A DNA stretch of 64,000 nucleotides, taken from contig QANY01000011.1 in assembly GCA_003255025.1 (NCBI GenBank), forward strand, positions 1,141,667-1,205,666, in the 5' to 3' direction. The stretch is from Datisca glomerata. Lineage: Eukaryota > Streptophyta > Magnoliopsida > Cucurbitales > Datiscaceae. The stretch's first letter is position 1. The number at the start of each line of letters is the position of its first letter. The notes beneath the pieces were generated by a model. That model ran no database searches. It saw nothing but the letters and a program-made list of their open reading frames with translations, and was not told the origin of the DNA. Both the position numbers and the translations under genes were made by a program. Shown here piece after piece: positions 32,695 through 44,429 of the stretch.

Positions 32695-35600
32695 ATGGCT
32701 CCCAAAAAGGTTGTTCTGACTTACAGCAAAAACTCTCTGGAGCTGAAATGTCTCCTACGAAGCCATGGAGTATCTCTGACAAAACTGGCAAATGCATCAT
32801 TCGCGAGATGGAGAAAAGCCCAGAGGCTTCTATCCCTTCGTCTCCTACCTTGTTGATGGAGAAAGAGGTCCTTGGGGACCGCGCAACTTGAAGGTGCCAT
32901 CTGTCCCACTGCTAATGGCAACCCACAGTGAGTTTCCCATGTCTCCCATCTCTTATGGCTGCAATACTAGGCCCGCGGTGGGTTGGGTGGAATGGTGCGA
33001 GTATATATTTTCCATCCCTGAGTATGTCACTATTTTGAGGGATGCTGGTGTTTATGAAGCTTTGAAGGTTAGCTCCCACCTTCATCTCTGCTGTGATTAT
33101 ACTGCCATGGACGCCTTGGTGCTGCGTTGGAGTAGGAAGACCCATACTTTTGTCGTGGGTAGGGGTGAATTTACGCTTACATTGGAAGATGTCTACATGC
33201 TCTTGTGCCTTCCTTTCTTTGGCGACCATGACACTTTTGCGAGCGCTTCTACCCTCGAGGAGAAGGAGGCTCTCAGGCTCCTACATGAAAGTATATTAAA
33301 ATCTCAAAAACCTAATGCCTACGGGGTCGCGAGTAAGAGGGCCAATTTTTCTTGGTGGATCTGCTATTTTTTCAAGGATGTGGAAGCTCCTTCAAAGAAG
33401 AAAGGTACAAGGTGGGAGGCTAGGGAAGGTGCTTAGTTTGGGAATAGGTCTGTGGAGCTTGCCGCCTTTGTGGCCATGTGGGTCTCACGATACATCTTTC
33501 AAGGTACATAATTATTACATGCACATTTCTTTTCTTTTGCATGTATATTTCACCTTAGGGCTCTGTTGTAGTGCCACCGTTAAACTTCATAATACGTTGC
33601 TGCCTTTCGACTCTACTATATTTCCGCTTTTCAACTTTTTTTTCATATCGCCGCCTTTTTATTTATTTTTATAACATTGTCGCCTTTTGACGTTCGTGTT
33701 ACGATGCAGCCTTTGCGTTTACTTTCATAATATTGTCGCCTTTGAGCATTTATAATAACCACCGCTTTTGAGCTTTGCTATTGCTTTCTGATTTCCTTCT
33801 CTAAATGCTTGCAGGGCGGCTGACAAACATGATCAATCCACGTATTTTCATGGCCATCAGATTGGCCTAAGGCTGCAAAATTTCCCTGGCCCCCATTTTC
33901 TTGGGAAACTTATACTTTTTGCTGGATCGCCTGCACGAAGAGTTGGGAAGGAACTTGGGGCGTTACAAGATTAGCTCCTACATTGAGTGTGGGTTTCTAC
34001 AGATGTTCATCTGGGAGAGCTCCCAATGTGTGCTCCCTTCTGGGTACCCCCCCCCCCCATCCTTTGCAAAGGTTGCATTGACCCGCTTGGGCATGGGCGT
34101 CGTCTGAGAATAAGACCCCACAGGTGAAGACCTTCCCTACGGATGTTGATGTTGGTGGTTACTTCAAGGAGCGATCTTACATTCTCTGTCCAGACGGATA
34201 CGCTAGGGATGAGCTATGGCCTCTCCTCAGGAAAGACATCAACCTGGGCTTGGGTGGTTTGCAGGTATTCATCTTCGACATTGATTAGGTCATCCTCACT
34301 ACCCTTACGTCATCGACACTTCCTGTGGCCTTTGAGTGCAAAGGCACGTTTGGCATCCATGCCCTTACAAGCACCTGCTATCGGTGCACTCGAGCAGCTC
34401 GTCTATTTGGCTTGATCATTAGCTGGGGGGAGCGTACAACTAAAATAATGTAAATGAGTCATTCTGTGTCCCCCAATTAACTCGCCAGCCTGGCACATCC
34501 ACGCTTATAAAGAAGTATTAGTAGAAATTAGGCCAGCCAATGGCAAGAGTTCATTCAATCCCCTCTTGCTGATTTGCCTTAAAAAATATTTACAGAGGGG
34601 ATCTCAAGCTTCGAGTTGTGTAACCTCCTTCTAATTAGGAGGTGGTTCGGGTGCTCCTAGTAAGTCTAAGAGGAAAAGGAAAGCATCCGCGGTCGAGGGG
34701 TCCAATACGAAGACAATGATGAAAACATCAGAGGCGGAGGCTTCTGAGCCAGAGGGGGTTGAGCCCCCAAGTCTTACAGAGGTTGCGACGGAGGGCGATC
34801 AACCTCGTGGTCTTGATCTTCCGGGGGCCAAGTTGGATGCTCTACTTACTAAATCCTTCAAGGACTTGGCTGTCATTCCTAGGGTCAAGTCTACATTCAG
34901 AAGTCTATGATTAGGTGCCGTGAGGGGTATCTCTAACGAGGAGCCCATTGAGGCACTTGCCCCCTGAGGAGTATGGGCCACCTCTGCATTAGTTCTAGGC
35001 TAATGTTCTGAGTTTTGACGAGGAGTCTTTTGTGAGTATTTGCATTCTCCCTTTTTACTAGTCTCCTTTTTTTTGCAAAGTTATTCTCAATAGTAATGGG
35101 TAGCTCCTCCGAAAGTGTCAGAAGCCTTCAACACGCTCTGTCAGAAAGCCGTGGGTGATGTGGGGGCGTCGTCTTGTTGGGCGGCTATCTCAATCCCTGA
35201 GGGCGCCGATGAAATGTTTAATTTAATCTTTTTTGTCCTTTGTTAAGCTTTTTTGTTTACTAACTCTCATTTTCCTTCCTTTAGGCTCACGAGAGAGAGG
35301 CACCAGCTAGCTCTCGCGTATCTGCCATTGAGTCTGTTCCCGCCCCAGAGGGTGCCTCGCAGCCATTCCCTGAGGGAAAGGCCTTTCAAGATGTAATAAT
35401 CTTCTGAATCTCATACTTAGCTCATATTCTTGTTGTCTACTAAAACACGTCTTTTCAGGACTTCATTGTGCTTCCTTCACCTACTTTTCAACCACCCATT
35501 GTTAATGAAGGAAGACACGTTGACACTATCACGAGTCCCCTTACGACGGTGGCGGATACTCAAATCCTCACGATCTTAATGCCTTTGTTACTGTACCCCT

Positions 35601-36601
35601 TGAGTCTTGGGGCTGACGTGGAGTTAAACACATCTTCTTCTTACTTTTCATTGTCTTACTTAAATGCTTCTAACTTAGTTGTTTTTATAGAGTGTTAGGG
35701 AAGCACCCACGACGGTGAATGACTTTGAGCCATCACACATTACCCTGAGGCGTGAGTCTACCGGTGAAGGTCGACGAGGAGTGTAAGCAGCATTTTTAGT
35801 GGGCTGATCTAAATGACATAGGGATCATGCTTACCACTATGTCCATGTCCCTTAATATGTTTGGGTCAATACTGACACTCTGCCTCTGCAGCAAGGAGAG
35901 CCATTCGTGCGCATGGGGTTCAAGGTGACTAGAAGAAAAAAGGCTATGAAGAAGGTGCGACCCAGCAAAAAGGCTCGTCAAAGTCATCTCAGGATGTCGA
36001 GAGTGTTGCCAAGGATCGCTCCAGTTCGCCCTTGCCCGTTGCGGTCGAGTTAGACAGAGACATTTCAGTGGCCAACAACGGCCATCACTCATTTTTAAGT
36101 CAAGACACTTCATAGTCACACTCTGGGTCCTGGAGACATTCTATGGTATGTCCATTGACAAGGACGTGCTCCCCCTACTTGTAGAGAGCAGCACAGGCTC
36201 ATCCTGTTGCTCGCTTCGATAGGATATATGTGGGACGTATTAGACTCCCACTCATGCCTCTCGATACTTGGTGAGATCCTCTACTTGTTGGATCTATTAA
36301 TCTTTGAGGATGTGGACTTAAAGGGTTCTTGCCTACATACTGAGCAGTGGCAAGAGATGAGCCATTGTTGGCTGAGGTTGGACTGGCTGCCCCCTTCCAT
36401 ATACACATGTCGGAAGCTATAGCGGTAGCCACTGAGGAATGCTGAAATTGTCACCTTAAAGAGGGAGATGGAGAACTAGATAAACATTTGCAAGACCGCG
36501 GCGACGGCGGTGAGGGCCATTGATGAAGAAATCAACAAACATTGTGCCGTCCTAGAATGCCACCCGAGCATGTCCACATCTTCTGACACAAACATTTTAT
36601 G
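32695..36601 (+). pseudogene. Plant mobile domain (PMD) protein, multi-exon pseudogene
   Basis: The ATG at 32695 begins MAPKKVVLTYSKNSLELK. After a frameshift comes the PMD core: GWVEWCEYIFSIPEYVTILR, DAGVYEALKVS, ALVLRWSRKTHTFVVG and GEFTLTLEDVYMLLCLP. Exon 1 ends at 33503 (caag/gtacat), and a GT-AG intron runs to 33814. Exon 2 gives PRIFMAIRLA, LAPIFLGNLYFLLDRLHEEL and CGFLQMFIWE. Later segments give VGGYFKERSYILCPDGYARD, a charged Ser/Glu-rich region (34640-34910), several short exon-like blocks to 35630, and a coiled tail (AEIVTLKREMEN, 36441 onward). TAG at 33434, TAA at 33868 and later stops kill it. PMD proteins derive from transposons; host members (MAIL1/MAIN) act in gene silencing and development. 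Here the gene lies antisense to a gypsy integrase tail, which suggests it belongs to a retroelement. Confidence 0.85.
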
Positions 36602-37071
36602 AAGCAATAAATCTCTATGTAAGATTTTATCATGCAACAGCAGCCATACTCTGCTATAGTTAGCGAAAATAAAAGAATAAGTAATTTTTTCATCCTAGGT
36701 ATGCCACGATGGCTTCATTCCACTTTCATACATTCATATTGGTCCAACGGCAAAATGCCTATGAACTACACATATTTTTGAAGTTTATCAAATCCTATCT
36801 CTCTCTGTTTTTTAGAATTATATTTGGAGTTGCAACGCAAAGTTCCATTTTTGGAAGGATTTTGTGATAATGGCAAAGTTCCGTCCTTGTACAAAGTAGG
36901 TTTAGTAAATTTTTTGTTACTTCACCTCACTAGTCATACTTTGATAAGGCAAACGATAATGACGTTTATATTAATGATAATTACTCGGAATGATTTACAA
37001 AGAACCACCCCTATACACTTTCTTTGCCTTGATATTCTCGCTAAAATATCTTTATTGCATTTTAGAATTTA
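36602..37071. other. Interval between PMD gene and R2 repeat
   Basis: AT-rich, no coding similarity. By position probably the 3' untranslated part of a minus-strand gypsy element. Confidence 0.4.
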
Positions 37072-37234
37072 CCTTTGCTGAAATGTCTTAATGCATTTCA
37101 GGACAATGAACCAGTTATAAGTTTCTAGCCGCTTTGATTATTACAAAAAAATTGAAAAAAAACTACAACACTAAGCATAATATTTCTTAATATAGTTGAA
37201 ATTAATTGTTGCTAGTATAACTTGATGTGTTTGG
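37072..37234. repeat. R2 repeat, copy Y
   Basis: Diverged copy of 13094-13278 (shared cagttataagttt-like, tacaacactaa, cataatatttctt). Sits directly downstream, on the minus strand, of the gypsy integrase tail at 37235-37500. Confidence 0.55.
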
Positions 37235-37500
37235 GGTCAACCAATCAACAATATCCGCTATCAACTACGGAGACAACTTCGTATGGCCCCTCCCACTTTT
37301 GGCTTGAACTTCATGGCGTGTGTTTCTCTCATTACATGCTCAGCCGCCTTTAACATCAAATCCCCAACGACGAAGGTCCGAGGCTTCATAAAGGCTTCGT
37401 ATGTCTGGCCATGCGCTTCTAGTATGCTTGAATGCTTTCCTTCACCTTATCTCTTCTTTCTTGAAGGGATTCCAAATGTCTGAGGCATGTAGCACGTTCC
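37235..37500 (-). pseudogene. Ty3/gypsy (Tat-like) integrase C-terminal remnant
   Basis: The minus strand reads, across frameshifts, LESLQERRDKVKESIQAY, MKPRTFVVGDLMLKAAEHVM, MKFKPKVGG and WEGPYEVV-VVDSGY. The VGDLVLK-x(n)-KxxPxWEGPY pattern is the C-terminal DNA-binding region of plant gypsy integrases of the Tat/Ogre kind. The rest of pol would lie at higher coordinates, but the sequence is cut at 37504 by the Copia-2 LTR and does not resume beyond Copia-2. Confidence 0.72.
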
Positions 37501-37503
37501 ACC

Positions 37504-39490
37504 TATTGGAATTGTGTCCATAAAATAAGATGTAATAACTATTTATGAGTATTTAGTTATTTCTCTGAAATTTATATATTACTGAATTTTATGAATAAAT
37601 GAAAATTTTCCTTTAATTAAAGTGTGTTTATAATTAGAATAAATGTGTCTAATTTCCTGGAACTATTATCAACGTAAGAAGAGTAAACACACAGAGATCT
37701 TCTAGACAAACTCTTTTGAAATAGTTTAGACTGTTATTCGCGGCTTTATGATCGACTGGGCAATCTAGTCCGATTATCAACGTAAGAAGAGTAAACACAG
37801 AGAGGTCTTCCAGACAAACTCTTCTGAAATAGTTTAGAATGTTATTCGCAACCTTAGGATCGACTGGGCAATCTAGTCTGATAATTACTGTTAGGTTGAA
37901 CCAAATGTTGATGGTCTCGGGGTATGGGAGTGGAAATTCTAATGGTTGACCTAAACATGTTATGGAACATGTTGAATAGACCAGTAACAAATTAATTTAG
38001 AGCAAAATCTTTTATCTAGCTCTAAATCTAATTATTACACTTTAAGGGTATTTTCATGATTACTTTAATCCTGAGGTGAATATGAAACTTGACTTATTTA
38101 CTTGTGATCTTTGATATGTCAAATGAGTGAGTTCGAATTGCTGGACAATACCTTATATGTTGGGATCATGATTCAACTATGTTAGAGTTACGTGATTTAC
38201 ATATCTGGAATTCGTGATAAGATTGCAATAGCAACAGTATCACCTTATGCTTTATTGATGGGTCTGTGAAAAAATAAACCGGGCCTGGTACTCGATGACA
38301 TGAGTCATTGAATAAGACATTGTGAACTGTACGAGATACTTCACTGATATGTCATTTTTATTCGCAGCCAATAAATGAGTTAAGAAAATAATAACTAGAT
38401 GAGTTAAACGATAACTTTACATCTCGCTCTTGTTACTGAGATTCACGAAGGGTAACGTCGTAAAATATTCTGTGGACCGTGAAATAAATATGTTTATTTG
38501 CACCAACAGAATATGTAGCATGCATGAATCAAGAGTTGATTCGTCATCAGACCTATAGTGAACTCGTATGATGTTGGGATTAAATAGGTTAGGAATTTAT
38601 GGAGATAAATTAGTCGGGTATTTGGATCCCATAGATTTATTTATGTGGGTCCATTCGGTCTCAGGAGTATCCCATAAGGACATGAATGAGAAACAACATC
38701 AGTTGGACCAAAAACGTATTTTGGACCAAGATACACTTCCTGAACCCATATGTGATGAGTGTCATCACTAAATTAGTGAATAACAGAATTAATGTTCAAA
38801 TGAATTAATTTATTATTTTCTATATTAGATAATTAGTAATTAAAAAAATTAATTAATTAATTGATAGGGATCAATTTAATTTATCAATTTGAATTGATGA
38901 ATTTGGATCAATCTTGGCTCTAGGAGAGATGTAAAATTGCATATTGCAGTGCAATGGATGTAAATTTTAGTTTTATCATATATAGGTATATGGGTAAATT
39001 CTATAAGTTAATATAAAATGGTGGCAAACCTAACCCTAAGCTAAGCTAAGTGTTAGACAGAGCAGAAAAGAGTTTCTCTCACCCCTACCCTACAGTTGCC
39101 TCCGAAAACCAAGAGGAAGAAGGGGAAAATTATTTTTTCTTTCTCAGTTGTTTAGAGAGACACATGCTATTCCTAACAATATCCTTGCAAGATATACTTC
39201 TGACTTCTACGAGTGATTGTTGGTGTGAATATCGATTGAAGTTCTGCGAATCTCAAGAACGAGGAATGCGAGACAATAAATTGGATTCCGCCAATTTAGA
39301 AATTTTTCATTACAAGAAAAGGTAAAAATTGTTTCTATTCTTTCTCGATACGTTTATCTAAATATGTATGATCATTGTATGATTTTATATTTAATATGAT
39401 TAAATATTTGTTTTTGAAAATTCCCTATATTCCGCCCATGAACCGTTGGTGGTTCATTAATTGTCTTTAATTTTTAAACCCGATCCAACA
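37504..39490 (+). repeat. Copia-2 5' LTR
   Basis: Begins tattggaattgtgtccata (family consensus from Copia-3 is tgttagaattatgtccata, so the terminal TG has become TA). Ends cgatccaaca before the primer site. Inverted relative to 52531-54413 and 59919-61787. Confidence 0.85.
37666..37882 (+). repeat. 107-bp tandem duplication in Copia-2 LTR
   Basis: attatcaacgtaagaagag at 37666 recurs at 37773. Each copy runs through acaaactctt and ctgggcaatctagt. Both Copia-3 LTRs have a single copy (about 54150-54275 and 61530-61650). Confidence 0.9.
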
Positions 39491-39492
39491 AT

Positions 39493-39504
39493 TGGTATCA
39501 GAGC
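39493..39504 (+). other. Primer-binding site of Copia-2
   Basis: tggtatcagagc, exact match to the plant initiator-Met tRNA site, two bases after the LTR end. Confidence 0.92.
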
Positions 39505-41362
39505 CTTGGGTTCTTGATTATACATATTTAGTGATTAAACATATGTATGGATGGATATTTTGATATTGACATATATTTTTATATGGTAGATTTAAAGCAT
39601 GTTTGAATGTATTTTATGAATGGATCCTGATCGATTGGCTCTAAGTGTTTATTTTCAATTTTAGAATTGATGTACGCAAAAAGGCATATAATTTAATTTA
39701 ATTTAACTTTTACAAAAGTTGTATCTTTAAATCCATCGTCGCAAGAAAAGTCAACGTTCATCACTAACATCGCCGTGCTACTGCCGTTCACCACTATCGG
39801 TCCCATCGTGTCATGTCGTTGCCTACTACCCCACGCTGCCGCACGCCACCGCTTGCCATCGCCGCTCGCCGCTGTAGGTTTCCTAATTGTGGTTTAGGAA
39901 ATCTTGAGATTTTGAAAACTTTAAGATTTAGGAAACCTTGAGGTTTTGAAAACTTTTGGGTTAACCTTGGGGTTTTAGAAACTTTTGGGTTTAAGAAACC
40001 TTGGGGTTGTGGAAACTTTTGGATTTAGGAAACTTTAGGGTTTTGAAGATCCTAGTGTGAACCAGGCCATATTGGGCCATTAGGCTAGCATGGACCTACC
40101 AAGCCTATTGATGTGTTTGACTAAGCAATGGTTGCTTGGCCCAAATAATTTGTAGGCATCTGAGATTTGATTCTGAACCCAAACCACTCCCTAAAAATTA
40201 ATTTTATTTAATTCAGTAATTTTCAACACTAATTAATTTGAATTTATTTTATAAACTATTTTTAAAAATAAATCAATTAATTAATTTACTTGGTAATTTA
40301 TTTATTAAAGTAAAAATTGTTGGAACAAATAAAAGTTTAAATTGAAAATTTAAATTTTGAAAATGGGACTGAACTTTCGTAAAGAGTGACAAATTGGACT
40401 TCCAGAAGGAGAAAGACAAAATTACAGACACCGTGAAGATTAGTATTTAAAATTATTATAATTTATTTATTATTCTTTTCTGAGTTGTAATTAGAAATGA
40501 TTCATAGAGAGGTTAATTTTGAATAATTGATTTATTATTAATCTCGTATCATCAATAACATGCCATATATATTTGGGATATGCCAATATCAAAATGTCAT
40601 GTAGCATGTACATGCATCATTATAGTTTAAAGTTATAATGGGTTATAATTTAAATACAATGTGAATTTAATAAAAGTTATAATTTTTTAATTGTGATTTA
40701 AATTTTATGAAAGTTTATAAATTTCAAAACTTGTTTTTTCAAATTTATAAAGAGTTATGTTTTTGAAAAGCAAAGAAAAATTCATTTTTCCAAAAACTAA
40801 GTGGGATGGTCGTTTACATTGAAAAGTTCCCAAGGCCGCAAACGCAAACTTGGTCGTGACACGAGAACTGGTTTAGAGCCGTGCTAGCGGTCCTCTCTTC
40901 AGTGGGAGAAACTTGGAAATCGTGTCGCTTTGAGTCATCGAGTTTCTTGAGAAGGTAAAACTTGTAAAGGAAGAGGTGAGGCTGAAATGTTCCTAGATGG
41001 ACTGTTAGTTCATAGCTACCTTTAAAACCGATGCGTTGGTTAAACACTTAGACCGAAGCACATCGAAATCTCTCATAGGAGCTAGTCGATGGGGCTAAGG
41101 TGACCAAAATCATTAGTGATTGGTTAAGTTAGATGTAGTGACATCTTGATAAGCGTTAACTAAATGAGAAGAGTCTCGATACGATAGTAGGTAGCTTGAG
41201 CGTTGTCCTTAGATGCGGTAAGCTATCATTGTTGATCATAACAATATGGAAGAAATACTTTTATTAGAGTTTTTTAATATTTAAGTATTTGCATCATGCA
41301 TCATACTTTCCTAAATGATTGAGTATATATTTACACCACTTTATTTATTCTTTTCGGTAATC
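39505..41362 (+). other. Copia-2 untranslated leader
   Basis: Contains a GC-rich block (39770-39885, ccgctgccgc-like triplets) and a tandem array at 39885-40035 of about 33-bp units built on ggttttgaaaacttttggg / tttaggaaacc. The corresponding Copia-3 leader holds the same two blocks (59500-59660 and 59340-59470, minus strand). No gene. Confidence 0.65.
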
Positions 41363-41990
41363 ATGTCATTATCCCCACTCTCAACAATCTTAAATGCGAA
41401 TAAATTTACTGGTGAAAATTATGTGGATTTGAAACGTAATCTTGATATCGTATTGATGATAGAACATAAGTTCATGCTCACCACCCCTTGTCCCATTAAG
41501 CCTATTGCTAAATAGACTCAAGACGGAAATGATGTTTATGCTTCTTGACTGCATTTTGATGAGATTGTCAGGTGTTACATCTTGGCATCTGTTAGCAATG
41601 TGTTGTAACAACAACATCAGTACATGGAAACTGCTACTAATATGATGTTAAACATCACCAAAATGTTTGGGGATCAGGGCCGTTAAGCCAAACAGGCTGC
41701 TGTGTGAAACTTCATGAACTGCCGGATGAAACCTGGAACTCCTTTCAGAGAACACATGATGATGACCATAAGTTATTTAAATGAGATGGAGATCATTGGT
41801 GCTGAGGTAGATGGAGAGACTCAAGTTGATATGATCCTTGAGACCCTGCCAGACACTTTTGAGAACTTCAAACTTAATTATTCGATGAATAAGTTGATGC
41901 ACTCGGTTTCGAAGCTTATGAAGGAGTTGCAAGAGGAAGACTGGAGTGGCAAACTTTACTGAAAGTAATCCTTCCACTTATGGTGGCAAA
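41363..41990 (+). pseudogene. Copia-2 gag
   Basis: MSLSPLSTILNANKFTGENY starts at 41363. Then come KFMLTTPCPIKPIAK with a stop, CYILASVSNVL, NFMNCRMKPGTPFREHMM, MEIIGAEVDGETQVDMILET and FENFKLNYSMNKLM. This is the UBN2-type copia gag, parallel to Copia-3. Stops occur at K-stop-TQD, S-stop-LHF and others. Right after KKAKKQNAK the sequence jumps to ASIEG-like sequence from beyond the protease, so the nucleocapsid zinc knuckle and the protease active site are missing. Confidence 0.88.
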
Positions 41991-42059
41991 AATAAACAAA
42001 AGAGAGGTCCAAAGAAAGCTAAGAAGCAGAACGCGAAAGTATAAGGCTTGACAAGGGTG

Positions 42060-43110
42060 AGTTCAGCTTCCATCGAGGGAATGAAGCACTAGTATCGGCT
42101 GTATCAGTTAGAATTATTAAATTAACATTTGATAATAGTTTTTTCATTTTACAAAATGTTTATTATATTCTAGTTTTTAGGAAAACCCTTATTTCAATAG
42201 CTAGTTTAATTGAGCAAGGATTCCCTATGAATTTCATTGAAAGATATATTGGTATTTTTTAGAAATGATTGCTCAATTACTACTATGCTCTTGATAAATA
42301 ACTTATTTTATATAAAATCCAAAGTTCCAATGATATGTGACACTGAAGTAAATACTAATTTACAAAGAGATAGTAAAATGTTAAAGTCTGACTCAATCGA
42401 TCTAACCTACTTGGGGCACTTGCGTCTTGGTCACATTAGCCTAGACAAGACTAAAAGACTTGTAAAGGATGGTTCATTACAAACTTTAAGTGTGAGATCA
42501 CTACCCACATGGGAATTGTGCATAGAAGGTAAAATGACCAAGAGACCATTTTGAGCAAATGGTAAAAGAGCAACTCAATGCCTCAAAATCGTACATAGTG
42601 GTATATGTGGGCCATTGAATATCCAAGAAAGAGGAGGTTATGAATATTTTATAACCTTCACAGATGACTACTCGCATTTTGGACATATTTATCTAATGAG
42701 CCAAAAGTCTGAAACCTTTAAAAAGTTCAAAGAGTATAAGGCTATTGTTGAGAAGCAATTAGAGAAATAAATAAAAACACTACGATTCGGTCGTGGTGGA
42801 GAGTACTTGCTAGGAGAGTTCGAAGACTTTCTTAAGGAAAAGGGTATTTTTCTCAGCTTACTGCACCTGACACTCCAAAATAGAATGATGTCTCAGAGAG
42901 AAGGAATCAAACTCTGATGGGTGTCATTCGATCCATGATGAGTTACTCATCCCTCCCATATTTGTATAAGGGATATGCCTTAGAAAAGCAGCATACATTC
43001 TGAATCAAGTTCCATAAAAAACGGTGTCTGACGCGTCATATGAAAGATGGAGTGGATGGAAGTCATCCGTAAGTCACCTTAGGATATGAAGATGTACTGA
43101 GACCGAAGAT
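42060..43110 (+). pseudogene. Copia-2 integrase
   Basis: Protease remnant LQNVYYIL-FRKTLISIASL, then DLTYLGHLRLGHISLDKTKR and PTWELCIEGKMTKRPF. The usual PTCESCIEG Cys pair has lost its first Cys (Trp). The core continues with HSGICGPLNIQERGGYEYF; TLRFGRGGEY, where the second catalytic Asp is Gly; and NDVSERRNQTLMGVIRSMM, which retains the Glu. The terminal part has frameshifts. Inactive. Confidence 0.85.
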
Positions 43111-43137
43111 AAGAAAGTTGGCCAGTCAATCAAAATT

Positions 43138-43569
43138 ATGCACGTTTGTAGGCATTGTCTCCCCAAGGGAACAAAGGGATACACCTTTTATAGTCCGATT
43201 GATAAGAAAACATTCGTTAGCACGAATGCACATTTTCTTAAGGAAGACTATATAAGAAGTGTGAAGTCGAGAAGCACACTTGTGCTAGAGGAATTATTGA
43301 GTGGTAGGACACCGACTCCCCAATCAAGAATTGTTCTCGATTCAATAATGGAAGAACCACAACAGGAGCCAGAGCCTATGGAGCCTCGACGTAATGGAAA
43401 GGTTGTTAGGCAACCTGACAGGTACATGTCTTATGAAGATGCCTTAACATCAGTCTCAGATAAGGATGAACATGTTTCCTACTCGCAGGCCATGGCTGGT
43501 CTTGAAGCGAACTTATGGCAAGAAGCCATGAACATCGAGATACAATCGATGTACTCGAATGAAGTCTAG
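43138..43569 (+). pseudogene. Copia-2 integrase-RT linker
   Basis: An open stretch of 143 codons, one of the longest open frames in the copia elements here: KGTKGYTFYSPIDKKTFVST, LVLEELLSGRTPTPQ, MEEPQQEPEPMEPRRNGKVV and MSYEDALTSVSDKDEH. It is the variable linker followed by the start of RT (SYSQAMAGLEANLWQEAMN). Ends at a stop in NEV-stop-KLV. Confidence 0.85.
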
Positions 43570-44420
43570 AAGCTTGTAGATCCTCCTGAAGGGGTAAAAC
43601 CTGTAGGGTGTAAATAGATTTATAAGAAAAAGAGAGGTCTGGATGATAATGTGAAGACATTCAAAGCTAGGCTAGTAGCCAAGGGCTACACCCAAAAGAA
43701 GGTATTGACTACGAGGATACCTTCTCGCCAATGGCCATGCTTAAAGTCCATCCGAATTCTCATGTCCATTTTTGCTGCCCTCGATTATGAAATCTGGCAG
43801 ATGGACGTCAAGACTACCTTTGTGAATGGAAATCTTGAAGAGTGCATTTATATGACTCAACCAGACGGGTTCATGAAAAAATATCAAAAGGGCAAGGTTT
43901 ACGAACTGTTGAAGTCCATTTATGGACTTAGCAAGCGTCATGGTTGTGGAATATCAGATTTGACGGAATTTTTAAGAACTATGGTTTTGAACAATTAGTG
44001 GATGAACCTTGTGTACATAAGCTGATACAAAAAGGGAAATTGTTTTTTCTAGTATTATACATGGATGATATTCTATTCATTGGAAATTATGTAGGAAAAT
44101 TGTCTGATGTCAAGATATGGCTTACAAAGCAATTTGATATGAATGATCTTGGAGAAACTGCCTTTGTCTTTGATATTCAGATCTTTCAAGATAGGAATAT
44201 TAGACAATTGGCAATGTCTCAAGTATCTTATTTCGATAAGGTGATGGATCGCTTCAGTATGCAAGACTCCAAGAAGGGATATATTCTCTTTGGGCATGAT
44301 GTCAGCTTCTCTAAGGACCAGTCTCCCAAGACTCTTCAAGAAGAGGAAGACATGAGAAAGATTCCCTAGCCTCAACCGTCAGAAGTCTCATGTATGCGAT
44401 GCTTTGCACTAGCCAAACAT
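43570..44420 (+). pseudogene. Copia-2 reverse transcriptase
   Basis: FKARLVAKGYTQKK, YEIWQMDVKTTFVNGNLEEC and IYMTQPDGFMKKYQKGKVYE, then after a frameshift VLYMDDILFIGN with intact YMDD at 44058-44069 and AFVFDIQIFQDRNIRQLAMS. One or two frameshifts separate otherwise well conserved blocks. Confidence 0.9.
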
Positions 44421-44429
44421 TTGCTATGT

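Noticed and set aside
34049..34061. Run of ten C within the PMD pseudogene
   Set aside because: A simple homopolymer in a dead exon; could be a sequencing or assembly artefact and carries no further signal.
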